The translations under genes and the position numbers were made by a program. Source: a virus. From it: DNA of 64,000 bases. The DNA lies in the IMG/VR virus record IMGVR_UViG_3300001782_000005, positions 186,001 through 250,000 of that record, one strand, 5' to 3'. The notes beneath the pieces were generated by a model. The model was not told where the DNA came from. It did not search any database and was given only the letters and a program-made list of their open reading frames with translations. Positions 41,967 through 50,374 of this stretch are shown here, one piece after another. Every line of letters starts with the position of its first letter. The first letter of the stretch is position 1.

Positions 41967-42045
41967 AAAAAATTGGGTGGGGTAACTCCAATGGCGCGGT
42001 GCCGGAATTAATGGTTATGAATCGGGGAGCCCCCACCAATTTTTT
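41967..42045. terminator. Large bidirectional terminator
   Basis: AAAAAATTGGGTGGGG pairs with CCCC(C)ACCAATTTTTT, closing a loop of about 47 nt. On the minus strand it ends the gene at 42048; T-runs are present on both sides. Confidence 0.75.
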
Positions 42046-42047
42046 CG

Positions 42048-42239
42048 CTACTTACAAGCGTCTTTTACAGCCTGGTTGATGATGTCTGTTGGTGTCATAA
42101 AAGACATCGTTGTGATAGGTTTCTCGATACCTGGGCTGTAGAACTCAATACATTCCCTTTCAAAATTTACTTTGATTAAATCATTTGATTTAATCATCTC
42201 AATGATCTCAGGATCAAGATCTTGAATGTATGGTGACAT
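42048..42239 (-). CDS. Small hypothetical protein (63 aa)
   Basis: Not recognised. Acidic, mostly helical (DLDPEIIEMIKSNDLIKV). A weak AAAAAGAGAGG site. Lies between promoter-like copy h and the terminator, so it is its own minus unit. Confidence 0.5.
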   Translation of the reverse strand: MSPYIQDLDPEIIEMIKSNDLIKVNFERECIEFYSPGIEKPITTMSFMTPTDIINQAVKDACK

Positions 42240-42298
42240 CGTATAACCTCTCTTTTTACGGTTTTTAAAGAAAACATCAACCCTGGTCTAATTATTAG

Positions 42299-42314
42299 TA
42301 ATTAATATATATAA
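42299..42314. promoter_or_regulatory. TAATTAATATATATAA motif, copy h
   Basis: Copy of the recurrent motif, 60 bp before the minus start at 42239 and 30 bp before the hairpin and structured RNA on the right. Confidence 0.55.
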
Positions 42315-42343
42315 GGATTAATTTAATAATAAAAAGAGAAGGT

Positions 42344-42378
42344 AGGCGAAGAGAGTAAAAACTAGTCCCTCTTCGCCT
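42344..42378 (+). terminator. Hairpin before structured RNA
   Basis: AGGCGAAGAG and CTCTTCGCCT: 10-bp stem with 15-nt loop, then TTTAGTTTG. It may be a terminator, or the 5' domain of the RNA that follows. Confidence 0.5.
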
Positions 42379-42385
42379 TTAGTTT

Positions 42386-42507
42386 GTGTGGAACTCTGGA
42401 GGCCACGACTCCCCCGCCGAATGCCCATTATGGCGGGCGCACCACTTCCCAGCGGCAGGTTCCTCCCACCGATTATGTGCATCCTACTGCACCACCTCCA
42501 GAGACAC
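42386..42507. ncRNA. GC-rich structured RNA candidate (~122 nt)
   Basis: GC-rich island in an AT-rich spacer. A long closing stem GTGT-(GGAA)-CTCTGGAGG / CCTCCAGAG-ACAC (13 bp with one bulge) encloses CCCGCC..GGCGGG (42413-42437) and GTGCA..TGCAC (42477-42492). A short frame crosses it but has no ribosome site and would be Pro/Thr-biased, so RNA is favoured. No known family recognised. Strand is uncertain since motif copies flank it on both sides. Confidence 0.6.
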
Positions 42508-42537
42508 TAAAAAAACGAAACAAACCCACTACTCTAG

Positions 42538-42553
42538 AAATTAATATATATAG
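42538..42553. promoter_or_regulatory. AAATTAATATATATAG motif, copy i
   Basis: Copy of the recurrent motif 105 bp before the tail-fibre gene. TTAGAACAAATTTTAAAA (42602-42619), the plus-strand leader element, follows. Confidence 0.55.
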
Positions 42554-42659
42554 AACATATACTAAATACAAAAAATTAGATTATGCTGACAATAGATATT
42601 AATTAGAACAAATTTTAAAACCACAATAGACTTTATCCTAAGAGGGGAGATTAGGTAAG

Positions 42660-43907
42660 ATGGGTAATCCGACTCCAAGTCAAGAGAGAATAGTTGACCC
42701 TTATGCATCTTATCATAGCAATGTTGTAAACAGACTAACCCGGATGATAACTACCGGACTCAATTGTTTATTTGGTACACATTCAATTGAAGTCACACAA
42801 TTATCAACCACGGAAGTCGAATGCTCAGAGGGTCAATGTTTTAAGGATGACGTACTGATTCAAACGACTGCTACCCTAACAGTTGATTTTGAAGATGAGG
42901 ATTTTTATGTTGATCCATCTGGAGGGTGGTGGAACGAAATAGGATATTACTATGTTGTCCTTGATTATGTTTATACAAAATCTAGACCCGCCCCAGAAGC
43001 TACCATCAAAATTATCCTACCAAGTCAAACTGCAACATTATTTAATTCTGATAGATATTTATTTCTAAAAGCAGTTGAAGTATCATGGAGCGGATCCGCA
43101 TTTGAAATTGATGATGTGTGGGATTTTGACCCAGCAACTCCAACAAATAGACGAGTCTATGCTCCTCTCTTTGCAGGTGTTCAAGATACAGTTCCGGCAT
43201 TTGATCAGGATGAACATGAGGCTAGAATTATCTACGTAAGGTCGACTGACAGATTATATTGGGGCACGTCTGCTCGTTGGGAAACATTTAATGCAATTAG
43301 AGATAATATTGATACAATTGGAATGACTGTTGGTCAATTAGGTTATGTTGATGCAGGTGGTGCTATGCAACCTGCTATTGCCGATTCTATTGACCATCAA
43401 GCAGACGCAGTTATTATTCAAGTTGGTTATGAGGCCGATGGCAGCGGTAAAGTTAGAATGGCCGGTCGTGCTGATGACGTACCAGTTGAAACTGGAGTTA
43501 CAGTTGCTATTGGTGATACTCTTTATTTATCTACAACCGAAGCAGGTACAGTCACAAATGTTGTACCGCCTGCTTTTCGCCAGACAGTTGGAACAGCAAT
43601 AAGTGCAGCAACAGGTCCAAGTACAATTAGTATATGGTTTTTCCCTGGTAATATGTATTTCGTTGCTGGTGCAAGTATTGTTAGAGATAACATTACTGCA
43701 CCAGGTGATTGGACCCTAAGCGCTGGGAATTATTATTATGATGTTGATATTTCTTCCCTTGGAGGTCTACAGGTAACTAGTGCATTTTTTGATGGGGTTG
43801 ACAAAATCTATCCCATGCATGAAGAACTCATCACTGTCCCGCCTTATAAACTCAGAGTATGGATGCCAGTGAATACCGTATCTCTCGACGCTATCATAAT
43901 AGGTTAA
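42660..43907 (+). CDS. Virion/tail structural protein (415 aa)
   Basis: First gene of the tail-fibre module. Mixed beta-rich protein; VGQLGYVDAGGAMQPA and AIGDTLYLSTTEAGTVT resemble the loop-rich repeats of phage fibre and decoration proteins. C-terminal ~90 residues form a separate beta domain. No catalytic motif. GAGGGGAGATTAGG site upstream. Confidence 0.6.
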   Translation: MGNPTPSQERIVDPYASYHSNVVNRLTRMITTGLNCLFGTHSIEVTQLSTTEVECSEGQCFKDDVLIQTTATLTVDFEDEDFYVDPSGGWWNEIGYYYVVLDYVYTKSRPAPEATIKIILPSQTATLFNSDRYLFLKAVEVSWSGSAFEIDDVWDFDPATPTNRRVYAPLFAGVQDTVPAFDQDEHEARIIYVRSTDRLYWGTSARWETFNAIRDNIDTIGMTVGQLGYVDAGGAMQPAIADSIDHQADAVIIQVGYEADGSGKVRMAGRADDVPVETGVTVAIGDTLYLSTTEAGTVTNVVPPAFRQTVGTAISAATGPSTISIWFFPGNMYFVAGASIVRDNITAPGDWTLSAGNYYYDVDISSLGGLQVTSAFFDGVDKIYPMHEELITVPPYKLRVWMPVNTVSLDAIIIG

Positions 43908-43920
43908 CGGAGGATTCTAA

Positions 43921-45123
43921 ATGAGTAAAAATTATGGAACCCAGATGGAAGGTCCGTTTATTGGACAACGAGTACCAACTCTTCCAGTATGGACTCCAGC
44001 AGATGAAGGAAGAGAAATCTATACAGAAGATACTAGATTAAGATACTACGGTACTGATACAGGTTGGAGAGAGTACGGTGCAGGTGGAGGCGGCGGTTCT
44101 GAGTTTGATATGTACGCCGATATGCTTGGTCGGTCGATATATCTTAATTGTGGTTGGGATGGGTTTCTTGATGAATCATTTGTTGACCTTTTAAACTCTA
44201 CAATGACATATGATGCCACAGACAATAAGTATACTTTTACTCCTGGTCAAGTATTACAGAGTTTAAATTTCTATGATCCTTTACTAGGAATAACAATAAC
44301 AGAATGTATGGTTTATATTGATTATGACGACACAGTATCTCCTACAATAGAAGTTACAGCAGATGGTGGAGCAAATTGGGAAACTACTGCTAATGGAGGA
44401 GTTCATATATTTTCAAACACTGGAACAGATCTAAGAATGCGAATTACTGGGGGCGGAAATGGAGAGGTTAGGAGTTGGGGTGTATTCTATAATCCAGACC
44501 CAACAGCAAACCAATTACTTAATGTAGTCCCCTCTGGTACAGTTACGATGTTTGCTGGAATCGCCGCTCCTCCTGGTTGGTTATTATGTGATGGCAGTCC
44601 ATATCTTGTAGCAGATTATCCGGAGCTACACTCAGCCATAGGTTATATTTGGGGTGGGGCGGGAGCAACCTTTAATGTACCCGATCTTCGCCAAAGAGGT
44701 CCATATGGTCCTGGTGGTGGTCGAGCTGTAGGTGATACAGGCGGCAGCGAAACAAAAGATGTATCACATACTCATTCCTTCGATGATGGTGGTCATACAC
44801 ACACAATTGCGAGTGACGGCGATCATACACATGACGTTACTGTTTACGCAAGTGATAAAACTGGAGTTATTGTTCCTCATAAACCTGAGCCTCTAACAGT
44901 ATTTCAGGATAGTATTAGCGTTGATCAAGATTGGGCTGGTTTGTCAAAACCTGGTGTTTTTTCTGGAGTAGGAAAGATTGAAACAAGCGACGTAGACGGT
45001 GATCATGATCACGGCGGATCAACAGGATCAGCAAATGCTTCTGGAACAACCGATTCAGGTGGATCTGCAAGTCAAGATGTCTTAAACCCGATTGCAGTTG
45101 TTAATTTTATTATTAAGTTCTAA
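43921..45123 (+). CDS. Tail fibre protein with phage collar domain
   Basis: A 400-aa protein. GTVTMFAGIAAPPGWLLCDG (about 203-222) and the following FNVPDLRQRGPYGPGGG are the phage tail collar domain found at fibre tips. After it come HxH motifs (SHTHSF, HTHTI, HTHDVT) as in metal-bound fibre trimers. HxH motifs and the TVYASDK text recur in the next protein, showing shared modules. Role: receptor contact. Confidence 0.8.
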   Translation: MSKNYGTQMEGPFIGQRVPTLPVWTPADEGREIYTEDTRLRYYGTDTGWREYGAGGGGGSEFDMYADMLGRSIYLNCGWDGFLDESFVDLLNSTMTYDATDNKYTFTPGQVLQSLNFYDPLLGITITECMVYIDYDDTVSPTIEVTADGGANWETTANGGVHIFSNTGTDLRMRITGGGNGEVRSWGVFYNPDPTANQLLNVVPSGTVTMFAGIAAPPGWLLCDGSPYLVADYPELHSAIGYIWGGAGATFNVPDLRQRGPYGPGGGRAVGDTGGSETKDVSHTHSFDDGGHTHTIASDGDHTHDVTVYASDKTGVIVPHKPEPLTVFQDSISVDQDWAGLSKPGVFSGVGKIETSDVDGDHDHGGSTGSANASGTTDSGGSASQDVLNPIAVVNFIIKF

Positions 45124-45141
45124 TATGAGGGAGTATACCAA

Positions 45142-45963
45142 ATGTCAATTGTCAAAGAAACGTCTAGTGGAGAGCACTATTTAGAGAAAATTACGACGGA
45201 AGGAGATGCACCTTATATCTCTGGTCTTCAATTGTATCAGAGAAATGTAGGTTCTGATGGAGCATCTGGTAATACTGTCTTTACTCTCACTAAACCTTAT
45301 TCTCCAGGATCAAATACTCTTTTTGTCTATTTAAATGGTCAGAAATGTACTTTGGAAGCAGCTCCAAGTCTTCCAAATGAGTATGAAGAAACTGATCCAG
45401 TTACAGTTACATTTGGTGCTTCCCTTCTTGCAAGTGACATTATTGAGTTTATTGTAGTTGGTGCTTATGTACTTGACGAAACTGAGGCAGAAAATATTCT
45501 TGGTATTGTAACAGGAACTAAAATGTATTTTTATCAGGCTGCTGCTCCAACTGGTTGGACAATTGACGCTACCCTTGGAGATGCAGTATTGGCAGTTCAT
45601 GGTTCTTCAAGTTATGCTGGTTCAGGTAGTGGTGGAGTGCAAGCAGGCACATGGACCCAACCGAATCATAACCATTCAATCACTGGTGAATCTGACCATA
45701 CTCACGATGTTACAATCTATGCAAGTGATAAAACTGGAACTATTGTCACTCATAAAGCAGAATCAGTAACAGCTATTATAACTGACGCGGTTGATGTTGC
45801 TTGGATCTCTACCTCAGGTCCAGCTAGTTATACTGGAGCAGGTAAAATTGAAACGAGTGAGGCGGAAGGTGCACATGATCATGGTGGAGTAACAGGAAAT
45901 GCAGCAACAACAAGTACCTGGCGCCCATTTGCTAATGTAGGTATTATAGCAACCAGAAATTAG
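45142..45963 (+). CDS. Tail fibre protein, paralogue with HxH tip
   Basis: A 273-aa protein. The C-terminal half, YFYQAAAPTGWTIDATLGD, then WTQPNHNHSI, HTHDVTIYASDKTG and WRPFANVGIIATRN, is shared with the protein at 46655 and in part with 43921. The N-terminal half has NTVFTLTKPYSPGSNTLFVY, a fibre-shaft-like beta region. Likely an alternative or accessory receptor-binding protein. Confidence 0.75.
   Translation: MSIVKETSSGEHYLEKITTEGDAPYISGLQLYQRNVGSDGASGNTVFTLTKPYSPGSNTLFVYLNGQKCTLEAAPSLPNEYEETDPVTVTFGASLLASDIIEFIVVGAYVLDETEAENILGIVTGTKMYFYQAAAPTGWTIDATLGDAVLAVHGSSSYAGSGSGGVQAGTWTQPNHNHSITGESDHTHDVTIYASDKTGTIVTHKAESVTAIITDAVDVAWISTSGPASYTGAGKIETSEAEGAHDHGGVTGNAATTSTWRPFANVGIIATRN
45529..45669 (+). 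repeat. Direct repeat within fibre genes, copy 1
   Basis: About 141 bp nearly identical in DNA to 46724-46864, at a fixed offset of 1195 bp, encoding the same collar-like segment. Recent duplication or gene conversion is likely. Confidence 0.8.
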
Positions 45964-45973
45964 GAGAATCTAG

Positions 45974-46306
45974 ATGACTGTTTATTATAAGGTTTTTGAT
46001 GAAGAAGGAAACTTTTCCCACTTCTCAAAATTTCCTACAAAAAAAGGGGATGAACCATATGCTTCTGATCACCCTGAAGTTATAACTGAGAGAAAGAGAT
46101 CTATCAAAGATACTCTAAATCCTGATGAGAATTTATTTACTCACAGGGAGAAGAGGGGACCTGAATATCCTAATCATAAAGATCAATTAGATTATATTAT
46201 GAAAGGGTTTAAATATCTGTATGACCAAGGGATTGATGTCGGGCCAGATATTAAAGAGTGGCTCAATAAGTGTTTGGCAGTAAAGGAGAAATATCCAAAG
46301 GAGTAA
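45974..46306 (+). CDS. Hypothetical protein (110 aa)
   Basis: Not recognised. Charged, soluble; HKDQLDYIMKGFKYLYDQGI near the middle looks helical. Located between two fibre paralogues, so it could be a small fibre chaperone or hinge. TTAGGAGAAT site. Confidence 0.5.
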   Translation: MTVYYKVFDEEGNFSHFSKFPTKKGDEPYASDHPEVITERKRSIKDTLNPDENLFTHREKRGPEYPNHKDQLDYIMKGFKYLYDQGIDVGPDIKEWLNKCLAVKEKYPKE

Positions 46307-46310
46307 AAGG

Positions 46311-46655
46311 ATGTACTGCGATGGAGTCTGTGAAAAGGATGGGAAGAAATGTGGTCATTATATAACCCTTACTATGCATGATACTCAGACCACGAAGACA
46401 AGTGTTATTGATCTATGTAGATTTCAAGCTATACTTGATTCTCTTCTTAGGATGGAAAAAAATCACTTAGGTATTCAGCAAGCGGTTGAGAGTCAAAGAA
46501 ATGAAGAAGTCAAAACCGGTGACAAACTTGCACAAGCAATGGATACTGGATTTAGACGAGTTGCAAAAGCAACAAAAGATTCTATAGTTTCGTTAAAACC
46601 AGAGAAGAAAAAAGTTAGCCAAAAATTACTAAGTTTTTTAAAGGGAGATAGTTAA
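46311..46655 (+). CDS. Hypothetical protein (114 aa)
   Basis: Not recognised. Three Cys near the N-terminus (MYCDGVCEKDGKKCGHY) and a helical C-terminus. Coupled to the next fibre gene by 1-bp overlap. Confidence 0.5.
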   Translation: MYCDGVCEKDGKKCGHYITLTMHDTQTTKTSVIDLCRFQAILDSLLRMEKNHLGIQQAVESQRNEEVKTGDKLAQAMDTGFRRVAKATKDSIVSLKPEKKKVSQKLLSFLKGDS

Positions 46656-47077
46656 TGGCTGATCTAAGTTCATCAAATTTTCCACCCGAAGTAGTTCAAT
46701 TTGCATCTGGTGTAAAGCAATACTTTTATCAGGCTGCTGCTCCAACTGGTTGGACAATTGACGCTACTCTTGGAGATGCTGTACTAGCTGTCCATGGTTC
46801 GTCAAGTTATGACGGTTCGGGTAGTGGTGGGGAACAGAGAGGAACATGGACCCAACCAAATCATACTCACCCTTTCAATGCCGGAACTCACGTTCATACA
46901 GGTGTGACCTCGTCAGAACTTGGCCTTGGTCCGAATTTAAAGAGTAGTGGTGATGATAGTCACTATCACACATTTACTACTGACCCCACGGGCGTTTCTG
47001 GTACGACTTCTGGTGGAGCAACTGCAAGTTCTTGGCGTCCATTCGCCAATGTAGGTATTATAGCAACAAAGGACTAA
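46655..47077 (+). CDS. Short tail fibre tip protein
   Basis: A 140-aa protein with the collar-like YFYQAAAPTGWTIDATLGD, HxH motifs (NHTHPF, THVHTG, SHYHTF) and WRPFANVGIIATKD. It is a free-standing tip, a paralogue of the C-terminal half of 45142-45963 without its shaft. Confidence 0.7.
   Translation: MADLSSSNFPPEVVQFASGVKQYFYQAAAPTGWTIDATLGDAVLAVHGSSSYDGSGSGGEQRGTWTQPNHTHPFNAGTHVHTGVTSSELGLGPNLKSSGDDSHYHTFTTDPTGVSGTTSGGATASSWRPFANVGIIATKD
46724..46864 (+). repeat. Direct repeat within fibre genes, copy 2
   Basis: Partner of 45529-45669; differs mostly at third codon positions. Confidence 0.8.
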
Positions 47078-47079
47078 TT

Positions 47080-47337
47080 ATGCCCATACCAGATATAAGG
47101 ATCGCTATTAAAATATTAAAGGATTTTCAGATTGGCGTAAGTGATCCTAAAGTTTTAGAAAATGCAGCATCAATTATTTATGCAAATGATATTAAACCTA
47201 TGTATGTAGTAAATGCAATTAGAAATCTGATTGACCCACCAGAAGAGGGTGGTTATGCTTATGCACAAGAATATATTGATCAGCAAATTGAAGATATAGT
47301 AAGAAGTTTACACAGACGAAAAACAGGAGTCTATTGA
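47080..47337 (+). CDS. Small helical protein, tandem paralogue A
   Basis: An 85-aa protein starting at 47080 after AAAGGA. IRIAIKILKDFQIG, then ENAASIIYANDIKPMYVVNAIRNL and QEYIDQQIEDI, are closely like the next gene. Two adjacent copies suggest a duplicated small structural or regulatory protein. Function unknown. Confidence 0.6.
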   Translation: MPIPDIRIAIKILKDFQIGVSDPKVLENAASIIYANDIKPMYVVNAIRNLIDPPEEGGYAYAQEYIDQQIEDIVRSLHRRKTGVY

Positions 47338-47591
47338 TGCCAGTTCCCAACCTTGAAGATGCTATTAATATCTTAAAAACTTTTAATGTTGAGACATCAC
47401 CAATTACTTTGCTGCAACAAGCAGCATCTATTGTCATGGCCAACGATATTAGACCTGTTGATATTATAAGGGCAATTCGGATCCTTAATGTCTCTGAAGA
47501 TGAAGATGATGAAGATGATGCACAAGAATATATTGATCAAGCAATTCAGGATTTAGAAAGAATAAGGGATGAGAGGCAAGGGTCTAGTTGA
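47337..47591 (+). CDS. Small helical protein, tandem paralogue B
   Basis: An 84-aa protein. LEDAINILKTFNVE, QQAASIVMANDIRPVDIIRAI and QEYIDQAIQDLERI mirror the previous gene; it differs by an acidic insert (EDEDDEDDA). The ATG overlaps the preceding TGA; CAGGAG upstream. Confidence 0.6.
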   Translation: MPVPNLEDAINILKTFNVETSPITLLQQAASIVMANDIRPVDIIRAIRILNVSEDEDDEDDAQEYIDQAIQDLERIRDERQGSS

Positions 47592-47622
47592 TATAAATAA
47601 AACTTATTTTCGGGAGAGGTTA

Positions 47623-47922
47623 ATGGAAAAGACAGGGAAAATGGCTCACAAGTTTCTTCAACAACTAACTTCTGAAGATTCCAGGGAAATGTTTGAGGGT
47701 CTTGCGGATCTTGTGGAGGTATTAGAAAACAAAAATGACCCAGAACAAACCGAGATGTATCTAGTTCAAAATATCTATCATTTTTTCGAGAAATTGAAAG
47801 CTCTTGAAAATAACTTACATAGTTATGTAAGAGAGTCGGCAGGAGAACTCCCTGGAAATAAGTTGGATATGTTGTATGATGAGACTAAAAGTACTGGGTC
47901 TAGTATCCTCTATGAAGATTAA
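47623..47922 (+). CDS. Hypothetical helical protein (99 aa)
   Basis: Start at 47623 chosen by GGGAGAGG. Helical (KMAHKFLQQLTSEDSREMFE), no known family. Sits in the fibre module. Confidence 0.55.
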   Translation: MEKTGKMAHKFLQQLTSEDSREMFEGLADLVEVLENKNDPEQTEMYLVQNIYHFFEKLKALENNLHSYVRESAGELPGNKLDMLYDETKSTGSSILYED

Positions 47923-47936
47923 ACAAAAGGATCGAA

Positions 47937-48389
47937 ATGTTACGAGATACATTTGTTGGACCCGGAGCCCAATTTAGGCAGGACAATGGTTTATTATTAT
48001 TCTATGACCTCTTTAGGTTGAAATGGATAAGTGCTGCCAGAGAAAATGTGGCTTTTGGAATCGACCATCGAAACATATCAAGTGATAGATGGATGTCCCT
48101 TATCTCTAGTATATATTCAAATGTTGTAGGTTATCGAATTCCTCGAAACGCAACAATCACTGCCGTGACCATCCAAACACAAAATCTAACTACCTGTACA
48201 TTTAGAATCCGAAAGAACAACTCACCGGCGAACATTATGAGTATAAATTTAGCAGCAGAATCAGGAAAATCGAATGACGATCTTGATATTGATCTATCTG
48301 AAAATGACTTCTTACAATGTTATTTAGAGAATATAACAGGAAATGTTGATTATCCTACTTTATTATTAGAATTGGCATGGAGAGAATAA
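47937..48389 (+). CDS. Fibre-module beta-domain protein (150 aa)
   Basis: GYRIPRNATITAVTIQTQ, CTFRIRKNNSPANIMSI, DLSENDFLQCYLENI and ending LLLELAWRE. The same domain ends the next protein, and weaker versions end those at 49688 and 50374. Looks like a trimeric tip or head-binding beta-sandwich. Receptor-binding role inferred. Confidence 0.6.
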   Translation: MLRDTFVGPGAQFRQDNGLLLFYDLFRLKWISAARENVAFGIDHRNISSDRWMSLISSIYSNVVGYRIPRNATITAVTIQTQNLTTCTFRIRKNNSPANIMSINLAAESGKSNDDLDIDLSENDFLQCYLENITGNVDYPTLLLELAWRE

Positions 48390-48405
48390 ATAGGAGGTAT
48401 TAACT

Positions 48406-49680
48406 ATGGCAGAAATGTGGACATTACAAATTAGAAATGACTCCACTGCCGATGTGTTTATCGAAGACCTTGGCATAAATGTTCCTGCTGGGGACACAAT
48501 ACCTTTTGCTGATCAATTTACATATCCAGAAATTGCAGCATCTGACGATCTTCGAACAGCAGTAGGAGGGGGTGAATTAGTTCTCTATGGTTATGATGGA
48601 GACTTATCTGCTGCAGATGGACAAGAATATCTTGAGATGGTTCATATTTATTATCTCAAAGATAACTATTATTCTAAAACTGAATTGCAAACGTCTGGTC
48701 AAGCTGAAGTTCATTGGGACAATCTTACTAATGTTCCACCATTTGGTTTCTTTACATGGACGGAACCAGTTCAAGCTAGAGTTCTTGTAATTCAAGCAAC
48801 CCCTCCAGCAAATCCAGATACAGGTGATTTCTATGTAGATACTGATAATGATTACCTATATAAATGGGATGGTACTGCATGGATTGATATGAAGCACCTG
48901 ACTGAGGGTGATAGAGTAATCAACCTTGATTCAACTTCTGAGAACATCTTTGAACTCACAACTGGAACATGGACTGATCTTGGTCAACCAGCAGATAATA
49001 CTGCAGTCATTGTAAACTTTGATTACAATGATTTGCCAGCACTATGGGTTTATGATGACGAGATCTTGCTTGGTTGGATAAGAATAGCTGACTCTGAAAT
49101 GTTTACCGGCAATACACTAGACCAAGCATATGATCAAGGTGGACCTGGAGCAGGTAGAACCATCTATGTCGACTCTGGTGCAGTTCAATTAAGTGCTTCT
49201 GGTGGTTATGCTCCTCTTGAATTAACTGATCTAGCTTCTGCTCCAACTACTGGACTTGCTGATGGTCAATTGGCAGTGATTAATGGTCTGCTCTATGAGT
49301 ATGACGATGTTCGGACAAAGTGGTTGAGTGTCCAAAAAATAAGTCTTTTCTTTGGTCGAAGTGGTAATACAAAGAATCAATACCTTAGTTTCGGCGTTGG
49401 TACTCTAGCATCAAATAATTCAGGTTTCCGTATTCCACGTAACGCAACTATAGTTTCACTTTCTGGACAACTAGATGCATCTGGAACTTGTGATATGAGA
49501 ATAAGAAAGAATGGTACAGCAACGAATATAGCCACACTATCAATTGCCGCTGCTCAAGGTGCCCACGATAATACAATAAACGTTGACCTGTCTGCTGGAG
49601 ATTTTCTCCATTCTTATCTTGATGCTGTTGCTGGTGTTCCTGATCCAGTACTTATTGTTGAGATCGCTTGGAGAGAATAG
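48406..49680 (+). CDS. Tail fibre protein with C-terminal RIPRNAT domain
   Basis: A 424-aa protein. N-terminus TADVFIEDLGINVPAGD is shared with the proteins at 49688, 50374 and 51183 (a likely attachment domain). Central DTGDFYVDTDNDYLYKWDGT resembles fibre repeats. The C-terminal FRIPRNATIVSLSG and VEIAWRE domain repeats the gene before. AGGAGG site. Confidence 0.65.
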   Translation: MAEMWTLQIRNDSTADVFIEDLGINVPAGDTIPFADQFTYPEIAASDDLRTAVGGGELVLYGYDGDLSAADGQEYLEMVHIYYLKDNYYSKTELQTSGQAEVHWDNLTNVPPFGFFTWTEPVQARVLVIQATPPANPDTGDFYVDTDNDYLYKWDGTAWIDMKHLTEGDRVINLDSTSENIFELTTGTWTDLGQPADNTAVIVNFDYNDLPALWVYDDEILLGWIRIADSEMFTGNTLDQAYDQGGPGAGRTIYVDSGAVQLSASGGYAPLELTDLASAPTTGLADGQLAVINGLLYEYDDVRTKWLSVQKISLFFGRSGNTKNQYLSFGVGTLASNNSGFRIPRNATIVSLSGQLDASGTCDMRIRKNGTATNIATLSIAAAQGAHDNTINVDLSAGDFLHSYLDAVAGVPDPVLIVEIAWRE

Positions 49681-49687
49681 GTGAATA

Positions 49688-50374
49688 ATGACAACATGGA
49701 AAGATATAATTGCGATCAACGATACAACGAGCGATATATTCCTGGAGGACCTGGGAGTAACTATCCCAGCGTCCTCCCAAGTTTCGCTACATGAGCAGTT
49801 CGAGTTTTCAGAAATAGCGAATGCTGATCCATTAAAAGTTGAAGTAGCAGCAGGAAATATAATCATAAATAATGGTACCTCAAATCTTTCAATATCAGAT
49901 GCTTTATACTATATAGACTATTGGGGTAAATATGAGTATAACTCTGAACAAGCATTTATTGAGGGTTATGTTTATGCGACTCAAACTTTAGTAGCGGATG
50001 ATACTTATAAGGATTTAGAAATATCAAGTTTATCAGTTACACCCAAGAATGCTGAATTAAATAGTAATACAGAAGTTAAGGCATTAATAGGAGGAATCTA
50101 TTCGATAAGTTATAAAGTTGCTTTCCTCTATACTGGTAATGCTGCAATTATTCAATATACTACAATCGCCTCTAAGAATGCAGTTGATATATCTAGGTCA
50201 AGAAGAAATGACTGGTCTCAATACTCTAATACTCGGGTTACTCTTGATTCAGGGAGGTTTTTGACAAGACTTAATGCAGATGATTTAGTAAAGATCAGAG
50301 CGAAGGTTAGTTGGAAATATGATAACGTAACTATTGAATATGCTAGCTTATTACTACAAAGGTTATATGAATAA
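49688..50374 (+). CDS. Tail fibre protein (228 aa)
   Basis: N-terminal TSDIFLEDLGVTIPASSQVSL is the shared attachment domain. The C-terminal half is a beta-rich domain ending VKIRAKVSWKYDN. Likely an alternative receptor-binding protein. Confidence 0.6.
   Translation: MTTWKDIIAINDTTSDIFLEDLGVTIPASSQVSLHEQFEFSEIANADPLKVEVAAGNIIINNGTSNLSISDALYYIDYWGKYEYNSEQAFIEGYVYATQTLVADDTYKDLEISSLSVTPKNAELNSNTEVKALIGGIYSISYKVAFLYTGNAAIIQYTTIASKNAVDISRSRRNDWSQYSNTRVTLDSGRFLTRLNADDLVKIRAKVSWKYDNVTIEYASLLLQRLYE

Noticed and set aside
42384-42602. 72-residue frame over the structured RNA
   Set aside because: No ribosome site, biased composition, and the DNA is better explained by RNA stems.
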